Source: Chloroflexota bacterium
GTDB taxonomy: Bacteria > Chloroflexota > Dehalococcoidia > Lucifugimonadales > JADFKI01
Assembly: GCA_009840355.1 (NCBI GenBank)
Contig: VXNZ01000039.1
Location: 35,591-99,590 of the forward strand
Direction of reading: 5' to 3'
DNA length: 64,000 bases
Part shown: one piece after another, positions 25,036-32,950 of the stretch
How positions within the stretch are numbered: position 1 is the stretch's first letter
Layout: every line of letters starts with the position of its first letter
Program-made: the position numbers and the translations under genes
Notes under the pieces: generated by a model
The model's database searches: none
Told to the model about the DNA's origin: nothing
Seen by the model: the letters and a program-made list of their open reading frames with translations, nothing else

Positions 25036-26676
25036 ATGGACCTACTCGAAGTTCTTAATCCCATCGGGCAGCAGCGAGGTCTGATAAACTCGCTGACCAT
25101 CAGCCCACGTCCGGACACGCTGGACAACAAGACCGTCGGGCTGCTCTGGTCCGGCACGCACGGAGGCGACCTCGCGCTCAATCGCGCCGGCGAGATGCTG
25201 CAAGAGCGCTTCAGCAATGTCAAGGTCAACTTCTACACGGGCGGCAACTATCCCGCGCCGCCGCCTATCGTGCAGCAAGCCGCCGCGGAGTGCGATGTCG
25301 TCATCGGCGCCACAGCCGATTGAGGGACGTGCGCGTCGTGGATGGTCCACGACATGATCGAGATTGAGAAGACGGGCAAACCCGCCATCCCAATCGTATC
25401 CGGGCGCTTTGAAGAAGACGCTATCGCAAGTTCGCGCGCGTTCGCAATGCCGGACCTGCAGTTTGTCATCGTGCCGCGCATCTATCGCAACCTCGCGCCA
25501 GAGCTGTGCGTCAGCCAGACCGAAGCGGTTATAGACGAAATCGTCGAAGTTCTCACCATCGACAAAGAGCACGGACGCCGCGAGCGCGACACCGCGACCG
25601 CCGTCGAACGATTCGAGGGCGAAGACCGCTGGGACGCCATCCTGAAGATGAACGAGCAGTGGCTGATGCGCGACTGGGGCGACGCGATGGTTTTGCATCC
25701 TCCCACTGAGGAAGCCGTCGCCGCGCTTGTCGAAGGCACGGGACTCGACCGCTACGACTTGGTGTGCGACATGCCGCCCGGATTCGGGCTGGCGACTGTG
25801 GAGAAGATCGCCATCAACGCGGCTATGGCAGGCGCGAAGCCTGAACATATGCCGGTCATCATCGCGGCGGTCAAGGCGCTGTCGGAAGTAGGCGAACACG
25901 GCGGCAAATCGCTGCTGATGTCCACCAGCCCGCACGCGCCAATGCTGGTGGTCAACGGGCCCATCGCCAAGGAACTGGGGATTAACCCGCGCTCCGGGCT
26001 TGGTCCGGGCCGCGACAACGAGGTGAACATCACCATCGGGCGCGCGTTCTCGCTGTGCCTGCGCAATCTGGGCTACTGGTATCCGGGTCAGATGGACATG
26101 GACACCATCGGCACCACGCGCAAGTTCGTGCACTGCATCGCGGAGAACGAAGAGATGAGCCCTTGGCAGCCGTTCCATGTCGATCAGGGCTTCCGCGCGG
26201 ACGAAAGCGCGGTCAGCGTGTTCATCACGGACGGCGAGCTGGATGTGCAGGACCAGGGTAATACCGACGCCGACGATCTGCTCAAGACCATCGCCTACGG
26301 CAGCACATTCGGCACTCGCGGCATGGGCGCGCGCCACACCAACGAGCGCCTGATATTCATGCCGCCGGATGTCGCGCGACCGGTCGGCGGTGAAGGCTTT
26401 TCCAAGCAAGAGGCGAAGCAGTTCATTCACTACAACGCGAACATGAGCCTTGGCAAGATGATGCACTACATGCCGATCGACGACGCGCGCGTTGGTCAGC
26501 AGTGGCAATGGCTGAAAGACAAGACCGAGCAAGAGCGGCTGGACATCGAAGTGTCGCTGCTGGAGAGCGTTGACCGCTGGTTCATCGTAGTTGTCGGCGC
26601 GGACCGCGCCAAGACGCTAGTGATGCCCACCGGCGAAGGCGCATCCACGGTAGGCATTGACCAGTATATGCCGTAA
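25036..26676 (+). CDS. UGSC-family selenoprotein, with in-frame UGA read as selenocysteine
   Basis: The 546-residue reading frame from ATG 25036 (ribosome-binding site AAAAGGAGG) to 26676 is open except for one TGA at 25321-25323, codon 96. The local sequence is CDVVIGATAD-U-GTCASWMVHD, matching the U-G-S-C motif (here U-G-T-C) for which the UGSC (seleno)proteins are named. Some relatives have Cys at this position. Codon use and homology-like continuity on both sides argue for one protein. A perfect hairpin follows 11 nt after the TGA (25335-25353), where bacterial SECIS elements lie. The U-x-x-C pair suggests a redox active site, distantly like glycine-reductase-type selenoproteins. The substrate is unknown. 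selA, selB, selD and tRNA-Sec were not found in the window. Confidence 0.85.
25335..25353 (+). promoter_or_regulatory. Putative bacterial SECIS hairpin
   Basis: The stem GTCGTGGA (25335-25342) pairs perfectly with TCCACGAC (25346-25353) around loop TGG. If the closing A-U pair opens, the loop is AUGGU, which contains the GGU seen in SelB-binding loops. There are exactly 11 nt between the TGA and the stem, the spacing known from E. coli selenoprotein mRNAs. It lies wholly within the coding sequence. Confidence 0.7.
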
Positions 26677-26728
26677 GGAACAACACAGCCGCACATCATT
26701 GCCAATCCTTTAGGCGCCAATCCTAATT

Positions 26729-26756
26729 GTCCCTTCCCCAATCAAGGGGAAGGGAC
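26729..26756. terminator. Strong hairpin after the selenoprotein gene
   Basis: GTCCCTTCCCC, loop of 6, GGGGAAGGGAC: a perfect 11-bp stem located 53 nt after the stop. There is no T-run, so intrinsic termination is doubtful; it may instead protect the mRNA end or be a repeat. Confidence 0.4.
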
Positions 26757-26831
26757 GCTAGCGTTAACGATCAACCACACTACCGGCACACTACCAACAC
26801 ACTACAGGCAATCAACACTATTGGAGGACGG

Positions 26832-27245
26832 ATGCTCAATACTTATTTGAACTTTGACGGCAATTGCCGCGAGGCTTTTGACTTTTATCGCTCTGTGTTT
26901 GGCGGCGAGTTTATGATTTTGCAGACTTTTGGGGACGCGCCGGGCGAGTATCAGCCACCTGAGGGCGAGCAGGACAAGGTGATGCATGTCTCGTTTCCGA
27001 TAGGCGATAATATCCTTATGGGCAGCGATATTCCGTCGAATATGGGAATGACGCTCGTATCGGGCAACAACTTCTCCATCAGCGTCAGCCCGGAGAGCCG
27101 CGAGCACGCGGAGTCGTTGTTCAACGCGCTGTCGGACGGCGGCACGGTTACGATGCCGATGCAGGATATGTTCTGGGGCTCGTACTTCGGCTCTTGCGCC
27201 GACAAATTCGGCATTAACTGGCAGGTTAATTACGAACAGGGGTAG
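26832..27245 (+). CDS. VOC family protein (PhnB-like glyoxalase fold)
   Basis: A 137-residue protein of the PhnB/DUF1338-like VOC group: LNFDGNCREAFDFYRSVFGGEF at the start, then HVSFPIGDNILMGSD, and the C-terminal DMFWGSYFGSCADKFGINWQVN. Proteins of this type are often annotated as 3-demethylubiquinone methyltransferase-like, without proof. I start at ATG 26832, behind GGAGGACGG; the longer frame from 26727 runs through the hairpin spacer. Metal ligands are not obvious. The role is unknown. Confidence 0.85.
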   Translation: MLNTYLNFDGNCREAFDFYRSVFGGEFMILQTFGDAPGEYQPPEGEQDKVMHVSFPIGDNILMGSDIPSNMGMTLVSGNNFSISVSPESREHAESLFNALSDGGTVTMPMQDMFWGSYFGSCADKFGINWQVNYEQG

Positions 27246-27269
27246 GAATAATTCCGAAGGGAATGACGC

Positions 27270-27545
27270 ATGTTGAGCAAGAATCTGAAAGAGCAGTCGG
27301 ACGAAAGCCACTTCAACAGCGCGCGGGAAAGGATACCCTCAGGCGCGCCTATCGAGATAGGCATGAAGAAGTCTCTTGACATTCTCGCAACGGTTCCGCA
27401 CGAAAGGAATAAACTCACTGATATTCAGAAAAGGGCAGTGCAAAAGTTCTTCAAAACCATTGACGCTGACGCTGAATCAGATAAAGAGCCTGTGGACGCT
27501 TCAGTAAATCACGACAAGTATATCTACGGACGCCCAAGAGCATAA
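27270..27545 (+). CDS. Putative antitoxin partner of a PIN-domain toxin
   Basis: A 91-residue charged protein without a domain that I recognise. It lies 13 nt upstream of the PIN-domain gene, in the position and size expected of an antitoxin. It has a predicted helical middle (MKKSLDILATVPHERNKLTDIQKRAVQKFF) and a polar tail. No AbrB, RHH or Phd/YefM motif is evident, so if it is an antitoxin it is of an unassigned type. Confidence 0.5.
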   Translation: MLSKNLKEQSDESHFNSARERIPSGAPIEIGMKKSLDILATVPHERNKLTDIQKRAVQKFFKTIDADAESDKEPVDASVNHDKYIYGRPRA

Positions 27546-27558
27546 AGAAAATGAAGAC

Positions 27559-27993
27559 ATGCCGGAAGAAGTCTTCATTGACGCAAGTTTTGGGATAGCA
27601 CTATCATATTTGAGGGACCGATGGCACCAGAGTGCCAAGCTGCTATGGACTATGGCTGAGGAGAATGATTGGCGACTTGTAACCACCAACTGGACACTCT
27701 ACGAAGCTTTGACCGCTTTAAGCGGCAGCTTTGGCAGGCATGACCTCGATGCTGCGCTTTATGAAATGGTCATTGACTCTGCTATCTTGGTCTTCGATGC
27801 TTCCAGCCTTGAAGAGGAGGCACTTTATGTATTCACGACACATTCCGATAAGCGCTGGAGCGTTGTAGATTGCGCGAATTTCGTTTGTATCAGAGACAGG
27901 CAAAGCAAGTACGCTTTCGCCTATGACCAAGACTTTAATCAAGCACAGAATGAGTTCGGTTTCACACGGTTGGGACCACAAATTAGAGGCTGA
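27559..27993 (+). CDS. PIN-domain protein, VapC-like putative RNase toxin
   Basis: A 144-residue PIN fold with the acidic metal-binding set: D8 in EVFIDASFGIAL, E49 in NWTLYEALTAL, D104 in WSVVDCANFVC, and D123/D125 in FAYDQDFNQA. Such proteins are Mg-dependent ribonucleases, most often toxins of VapBC-type modules. The preceding 91-residue ORF is the likely antitoxin. The pair is inserted just before sucD; the PIN stop lies 5 nt from the sucD ATG, suggesting co-transcription with a housekeeping gene. Confidence 0.85.
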   Translation: MPEEVFIDASFGIALSYLRDRWHQSAKLLWTMAEENDWRLVTTNWTLYEALTALSGSFGRHDLDAALYEMVIDSAILVFDASSLEEEALYVFTTHSDKRWSVVDCANFVCIRDRQSKYAFAYDQDFNQAQNEFGFTRLGPQIRG

Positions 27994-27997
27994 ATCT

Positions 27998-28876
27998 ATG
28001 GGAATCCTTGTTGACGAAAATACGCGCCTTCTCGTGCAGGGCATTACCGGCAGAGAGGGCAGTTTCCACGCGCTGCGCTGCCGCGAGTACGGCGCAAACC
28101 TTGTCGCCGGTGTAACGCCGGGACGCGGCGGGCAGGTCTTCGACGGCGATGTGCCAGTGTTCAACACCGTGCGGCAGGCGGTGGACGATACGCAGGCAAA
28201 CTGCGCTCTGATATTCGTGCCGCCCCCGTTCGCAGCGGACGCCATCGTGGAATCGGTGGATGCGGGCATACCCACTATCGCCTGCATCACTGAGGGCATT
28301 CCCATTATGGACACCATCGCGGTCAAGCGCTACATCCGCGACAAGCCGGTTCGTCTCATCGGGCCCAACTGCCCGGGAATGATTACGCCCGGCGCGCGCG
28401 TGAAGGTCGGCATTATGCCCGGCGACATCCATGCGCCCGGCAGGATTGGCGTCGTATCGCGCAGCGGCACGCTGACCTACGAAGCCGTCAGCCAGCTCAC
28501 CGCGCTCGGTATCGGGCAGTCGTCGTGTGTGGGCATCGGCGGCGATCCTGTGAACGGCTCGTCGTTTGTGGACATCCTGAAGATGTTCAACGCGGACGAC
28601 GATACGGACGGCGTGGTGATGATTGGCGAAATCGGCGGCACGCGGGAGCAGGAAGCCGCCGAGTACATCAGCAGCGAGTTCAATAAGCCGATGGCGGCGT
28701 TCATCGCGGGACGCAGCGCACCGCCGGGCAAGCGAATGGGACACGCCGGCGCGGTCATAACCGGCAGAGCGGCCCGCGCCGAAGAAAAAGAAAAAGCGCT
28801 TGCCGCAGCGGGCGTCGCGATAGTGCCGGGGCCGGGCGAAATTGGGGATACTTTCGCGCAGGTGCTTGGGGCGTAA
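27998..28876 (+). CDS. sucD: Succinyl-CoA synthetase, alpha subunit
   Basis: A 292-residue subunit carrying the CoA-binding Rossmann domain (LVQGITGREGSFHALRC) and the phospho-histidine in GHAGAVITG (about 249). Other marks are LIGPNCPGMI and GVVSRSGTLTYEA. I start at ATG 27998 with AGAGG upstream; the longer frame from 27923 overlaps the PIN gene. It completes SucCD with the beta subunit at 23349-24512. Confidence 0.95.
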   Translation: MGILVDENTRLLVQGITGREGSFHALRCREYGANLVAGVTPGRGGQVFDGDVPVFNTVRQAVDDTQANCALIFVPPPFAADAIVESVDAGIPTIACITEGIPIMDTIAVKRYIRDKPVRLIGPNCPGMITPGARVKVGIMPGDIHAPGRIGVVSRSGTLTYEAVSQLTALGIGQSSCVGIGGDPVNGSSFVDILKMFNADDDTDGVVMIGEIGGTREQEAAEYISSEFNKPMAAFIAGRSAPPGKRMGHAGAVITGRAARAEEKEKALAAAGVAIVPGPGEIGDTFAQVLGA

Positions 28877-28910
28877 TTCGGGGATAGCGCCGGGTAGAGC
28901 GGGCTTTCCC

Positions 28911-28946
28911 CATCCTACCTACCCTACCCGTCCTGTCTATCGATGT
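28911..28946 (-). repeat. Dispersed short intergenic motif, reverse copy
   Basis: CATCC-TACC...CGTCCTGTCTATCGATGT is the reverse complement of the motif described at 11-39. It lies just after sucD and before the two terminators. Confidence 0.55.
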
Positions 28947-28986
28947 CAGTTTCCGTCTTTCGGATGGGAGGGGCTTTGAACGCCTA

Positions 28987-29038
28987 ACGGCGGTTGAGGG
29001 ATCGTTGATTGTAACGATGTCTCAACCGCCGTGTTTTT
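28987..29038 (+). terminator. Rho-independent terminator after sucD
   Basis: Stem ACGGCGGTTGAG (28987-28998) and CTCAACCGCCGT (29021-29032), with an inner small stem ATCGTT/AACGAT, followed by GTTTTTGG. A strong terminator for the sucC-sucD transcript. Confidence 0.85.
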
Positions 29039-29046
29039 GGCTGTGG

Positions 29047-29084
29047 GAGCCGCCGCATTGCATATCTACGGCGGCTCGGTTTTG
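29047..29084 (+). terminator. Second hairpin, probable tandem terminator
   Basis: Stem GAGCCGCCG (29047-29055) and CGGCGGCTC (29069-29077), then GGTTTTGT. It stands directly behind the first terminator and ends 14 nt before the converging pentapeptide gene. Confidence 0.65.
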
Positions 29085-29097
29085 TCTCTATGCTTGG

Positions 29098-30477
29098 CTA
29101 TTCAGCCGGCACTAGGCGCTGTTCTCTGTAGCAGTCGTCGTTATTCTCCGTGCCGTCGGGGCAGGTTACATCTTTCCAATCGACGTCGTGGATGCTTTTG
29201 GCATCGATCATATTCAGCGCACCTTCGAGATCGCAGTCATCAAATTCCACATCCTCCAGCTCTGCGTCATCGAAATCAGTGCCCTTGAAATCGACATTTA
29301 CGAACTCTGCATCGGTCAGGTTTGCGCCCCTTAGGTCTGCATCCTCGATTCTTGCCCTTTCGATACTGACATCGGACAGGTCCGCGTCTCTAAAATCCAC
29401 TTCCTCGAAGTCAACGCCTGAAAGTTCCATATCCGACAGGTCTGCCTTCCTCAGATCGGCACCCTCGAATTCGGTCCTGTTGGTTATAGTAGTCTGATTG
29501 AGATCTATACCCCCCATCCTGGCGTTTCTGAGGTCCGTGCCGGTGAAATCAACGCCAGTAACAATGCTGCCCCTAAAGTCGGCGTGCTGCATATCCACAT
29601 TAATGAAGCTTGAGTGCGACAGATCTGCGTTGAGGAATCCGACTTGCGTGAGCTTGATACCTCGGTCGAAGACTAGGTTCGTCAGCTTTGCTCCACGGAA
29701 CATGGTCGAGTCGTCTTGCCTATTTCCAGAGCGGAAAATTGTTCCAACAATTGTAGCCTTATCCAGGTTCGCGTCTTTGAGTTCGGAGTGGCGGAAATCC
29801 GCTCCGGTAAGGTTCGCGCCGCCGAGATCCGCCTCAATAAGTCTTGCGCGTGTGACTATAGCGTTCGTGAAATTCGCGCCTATAAGGATAGCCTTGGAGA
29901 AATCCGCGTCCTCAAGATGAGCGCCGGTGAAATCTACTCCAGTCAAATTAAGCCCATTAAAGTTCCCACCTATGAACTCGCAATTCCGCAGGTCTGAGTG
30001 CGCTGCAATTATTGTGCACGGCGGGATGGGAGTCGCGGTCGGCGTGGGCGTCTCCGTGGGGACCGGCGTGGGCGTCTCCGTGGGTTCCGGTGTAGGTGTC
30101 GGCTCCGGCGTTGGCGTCTCCGTGGGAACGGGCGTATTCGTGGGAACAGGCGTTGGCGTCTCCGTTGGGACCGGCGTGTTGGTGGGAACGGGCGTCGCCG
30201 TCGGCTCCGGCGTCGCGGTCGGTTCCGGTGTTGCCGTCGGCGGGATGGGCGTATTCGTGGGTACGGGAGTCGCTGTCGGCGGCACCGGTGTTGGCGGCAA
30301 GGGCGTGCTCGTGGGCGGCACAAATGTTGCCGTGGGCACGGGCGGCGCGGCTGTCGGCACAGTCTGGTTCTGCGCCGTTACCGGCAGCTCTTGTCCTCCC
30401 GAGTCGTCGGTGCATGCCACGAGAAACGCCATTGCGCTTACCGCAAGAGCGAGGGCTGCAAATCTTCTGATTGTCAT
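29098..30477 (-). CDS. Pentapeptide-repeat lipoprotein with Pro/Thr-rich stalk
   Basis: A 459-residue exported protein. The N-terminus has a signal peptide with lipobox FLVAC (Cys near 22). Then a ~115-residue stalk of TPTPVPT-like repeats (about 40-160) leads to a pentapeptide-repeat domain of about 45-50 units of the A-D/N-L-x-x type (about 165-430), expected to form a right-handed quadrilateral beta-helix. It ends with [12 protein letters not shown], which may form a disulfide. It is probably anchored at the cell surface. Surface Pro/Thr stalks of this kind are common in Chloroflexota. Its partner or ligand is unknown. The stalk DNA (30000-30340) is a low-complexity minisatellite. Confidence 0.85.
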   Translation of the reverse strand: MTIRRFAALALAVSAMAFLVACTDDSGGQELPVTAQNQTVPTAAPPVPTATFVPPTSTPLPPTPVPPTATPVPTNTPIPPTATPEPTATPEPTATPVPTNTPVPTETPTPVPTNTPVPTETPTPEPTPTPEPTETPTPVPTETPTPTATPIPPCTIIAAHSDLRNCEFIGGNFNGLNLTGVDFTGAHLEDADFSKAILIGANFTNAIVTRARLIEADLGGANLTGADFRHSELKDANLDKATIVGTIFRSGNRQDDSTMFRGAKLTNLVFDRGIKLTQVGFLNADLSHSSFINVDMQHADFRGSIVTGVDFTGTDLRNARMGGIDLNQTTITNRTEFEGADLRKADLSDMELSGVDFEEVDFRDADLSDVSIERARIEDADLRGANLTDAEFVNVDFKGTDFDDAELEDVEFDDCDLEGALNMIDAKSIHDVDWKDVTCPDGTENNDDCYREQRLVPAE

Positions 30478-30968
30478 AAGTGCTCCTCAAAGAGGCGTAT
30501 GTCAAAACAGTATATCAGATATGTATAATACTTTGTTTAGGTTTCCGTTTAATTATGTAAACGGCATCGCATCCAGTCAACGGATTTTAAGGTTACTAAA
30601 ACCGCAAATCGGCATGGCGCATCCCAAACTATAGTAGGTAGTTCGCCCATGCTGAGCGTCCATCCTGCTAATATATGGCTGGTGAGATAGGCGACAGGTT
30701 TGGGCACGATTAGAAAGAGCTCATATCCCGTCCCATCCTGTACATCCTGTTGGATAGAAGGCGATTTCACACATGCAATTTATACCTGTCATTTCGAGCG
30801 AAGCGAGAAATCTAATGCCGGAAACAGGTTTACATGCAACGATCCCTGCCTTCGCAGGGACATGCTTCAGATTCCTCACTGCGTTCGGAATGACAAAGGC
30901 AGCGCGGAATGACAACATTAGGGATTTGTGAAATCGTCTCGATAAGCGTCAGATAGCGAGGTGAGTCG
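30478..30968. other. Intergenic region with repeats
   Basis: About 490 bases between divergent genes. The first 300 bases show no gene; an AT-rich stretch near 30500-30570 (TATAATACTTTG) could hold the promoter of the lipoprotein gene or a neighbour. The rest holds a motif copy (about 30727-30755) and a REP-like element (30788-30894). Confidence 0.5.
30788..30894. repeat. REP-like inverted repeat, copy 3
   Basis: It opens with GTCATTTCGAGCGAAGCGAG and closes with CTCACTGCGTTCGGAATGAC. The two 26-nt arms agree at about 21 positions when one is reversed and complemented. An inner hairpin, TCCCTGCCTTCGCAGGGA, lies between. The family recurs at 5931, 20231 and 61455. Confidence 0.7.
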
Positions 30969-32189
30969 ATGCCTGATATTACGACTGATGCGAATATCAC
31001 TGTTTATGGCGCGCCGTGGTGTCCGGATTGCACGCGGGCAAAACAGTTTCTCGGCGAGCAGCGCGTGCGGTATAACTGGGTTGACATCGACCGCGATGAC
31101 GCCGCGCGCGCCTATGTGCAGCAGGTCAACGACGGCAAGCAGATTATCCCGACCATCGTCTTCGAGGACGGATCGCTGCTGGTAGAGCCGTCCAACGCGG
31201 AACTCGCCGCCAAGCTTGGCATAGAACCCAAAGCGCGGCGAAATTTCTACGACCTTATCGTCATCGGCGGCGGACCTGCCGGGCTTTCTACCGCGCTGTA
31301 CGCGGCGCGCGAGGGCATAGACGCGCTTGTCATAGAGCAGAGCGCAATCGGCGGGCAGGCGGGCGTTACGGAGCGCATCGACAACTATCTCGGCTTTCCG
31401 GATGGTGTGGAAGGCGCAAGACTCGCGGACGACATGCGCGCGCATGCCGAGCGATTCGGCGCGGAGATGCTGCCGGCGCAGACGGTGCGCGAACTGCGCT
31501 CGGATGGCGACTATCGCACCGTCACCACCGAGTCGGGCGACGAATACGGCGCGATGGCGCTGCTACTCGCGGTCGGCACACGCTACCGCAGGCTGAATGT
31601 GCCGGGCGAGGAGGACTTTATCGGGGCGGGCATCCACTTCTGCGCCACCTGCGACGGGCCGTTCTACAAGGATTCGGATATGGTCGTCATCGGCGGCGGC
31701 AACAGCGCGCTCGAAGAAGGGCTGTTCCTGACGCGATTCGCCGACAAGATTACGCTGCTGGTGCGTGGCGACAGGCTGCGCGCGAGTTCGGTGCTGCAAG
31801 AGAAGGCGACGAACCACGCCAAGATGACGATTCGCTACAACACGACCGTGCAGCAGTTCACCGGCGACGGCAGGTTGGACGGCGTTGTCGTCAAGGATGC
31901 GATAAGCGGGCAGGCGGAAGAACTGAACCCTGCGGCGGTGTTCGTGTTCATCGGGCTTGACCCGAACACCGGGTTCGTTGCCGATACGGTGGAGCTGGAC
32001 GAATGGGGCTTCATCCGCACATTCGACAACATGCAGACGAGCGTGCCGGGCATATTCGCTGCCGGCGACGCGCGGGCAGGCAGCACAAAGCAGGTCGCAA
32101 GCGCAGTGGGCGAAGGCGCAGCAGCCGCGCTGATGATTCGGCAATATCTGGAGCGGCTGGGCAATAGGCGTGGCGGCAGGGGCGATTAG
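30969..32189 (+). CDS. Glutaredoxin-like domain fused to thioredoxin reductase
   Basis: A 406-residue fusion. Residues 1-80 are a glutaredoxin-like domain with active site APWCPDC and the cis-proline segment KQIIPTIVF. From about 92 onward it is a thioredoxin-disulfide reductase: FAD motif IVIGGGPAGLS, redox pair CATC in HFCATCDGPFY, NAD(P)-binding VVIGGGNSALEEG, and the FAD end GIFAAGDARAGS. Electrons would pass from NADPH through FAD and CATC to the attached glutaredoxin module. The ribosome-binding site is GAGG before ATG. It is a stand-alone gene. Confidence 0.93.
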   Translation: MPDITTDANITVYGAPWCPDCTRAKQFLGEQRVRYNWVDIDRDDAARAYVQQVNDGKQIIPTIVFEDGSLLVEPSNAELAAKLGIEPKARRNFYDLIVIGGGPAGLSTALYAAREGIDALVIEQSAIGGQAGVTERIDNYLGFPDGVEGARLADDMRAHAERFGAEMLPAQTVRELRSDGDYRTVTTESGDEYGAMALLLAVGTRYRRLNVPGEEDFIGAGIHFCATCDGPFYKDSDMVVIGGGNSALEEGLFLTRFADKITLLVRGDRLRASSVLQEKATNHAKMTIRYNTTVQQFTGDGRLDGVVVKDAISGQAEELNPAAVFVFIGLDPNTGFVADTVELDEWGFIRTFDNMQTSVPGIFAAGDARAGSTKQVASAVGEGAAAALMIRQYLERLGNRRGGRGD

Positions 32190-32225
32190 CAATTCGCCCT
32201 CATCCCACCCCGTGCATCCTGTAAT

Positions 32226-32912
32226 TTAGCCCTCGTCCGGCAGCAAACCTAGCGCGATTTTGCGGGACACTACGCGGCGGATGTATTCTGCGTCGGCGGC
32301 TAGGGCGGTTAGGCTGCCGCCTGCCATTCGCAGCGCCCAGCGGTATTCACGCTCGGCGCCGGCTCTGCCGCCTTCCATGATAGGCGTCATTGCGCGGGCT
32401 TCATCCAGCAGCGTTACGACTTCCGCAGCGATGCGCCGGTGATAGCGCGCGGATACTTCGGCTGCGTCTCCGCCTTGCGCCAGCGCGTCCTGATACCACT
32501 GCATGCCGTCGATATGGAGAATGCGGGTGCGCGGGTAGAACGACACCATCAGGTTCCACGGGTCGCCCTTGGCGTCTTGGTCGCCGCCGCCACGGAAGTC
32601 GGTGCGCAGTATGACCGCCGGAATGTCCAGCATCTTGGCGTACATGTACTCCGCGACCGCGCCCACAGGTATTTCCGCGCCGTCGAAGTTGAAGAGCGAA
32701 AGGTCGCACTCTATCACCGCGCGCAGATCCTGGTCCCTGATTCCCATCGGACCTATGCCTCTCTGCTCCAAGTCCTGCGGCAATATGCAGCGGTAGCGCC
32801 CTTGCGAATAGTCGTTGATGTCCGCGGCGAGCAGTGCGTTGCCCACCAGATGCTTGTGGTCGAACAGCTGTCCTGCAAAGTAGATAGTGTATGGTTCAGC
32901 GATGTCTGTCAT
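32226..32912 (-). CDS. Nucleoside 2-deoxyribosyltransferase-like protein, paralogue 1
   Basis: A 228-residue protein with the nucleoside 2-deoxyribosyltransferase fold: YTIYFAGQLFDHKHL at the start, ILPQDLEQ, DLSLFNFDGAEIPVGAVAEYMYAK with probable catalytic Glu88, then DIPAVILRTDFRGG. It extends past the usual ~150-170-residue family with a C-terminal helical region. It is a paralogue of the next gene, 38 nt upstream, sharing the same motifs in order (about half the residues identical by eye in the N-terminal 150). Substrate unknown; base exchange or hydrolysis of nucleoside-like molecules is the family chemistry. Confidence 0.8.
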   Translation of the reverse strand: MTDIAEPYTIYFAGQLFDHKHLVGNALLAADINDYSQGRYRCILPQDLEQRGIGPMGIRDQDLRAVIECDLSLFNFDGAEIPVGAVAEYMYAKMLDIPAVILRTDFRGGGDQDAKGDPWNLMVSFYPRTRILHIDGMQWYQDALAQGGDAAEVSARYHRRIAAEVVTLLDEARAMTPIMEGGRAGAEREYRWALRMAGGSLTALAADAEYIRRVVSRKIALGLLPDEG

Positions 32913-32950
32913 TGGAACTCACTTAATAAGGATGTATTGGGAAGGATAAC

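Noticed and set aside
25042..26532. A 496-codon minus-strand ORF opposite the selenoprotein gene
   Set aside because: It has no ribosome-binding site or recognisable domain, its composition (His/Arg/Val-rich) is that of an antisense shadow of a high-GC gene, and the plus strand reads as a known family.
29927..30634. A plus-strand ORF of [11 protein letters not shown] repeats
   Set aside because: It is the antisense reading of the TPTP stalk of the lipoprotein; the minus strand has the signal peptide and lipobox.
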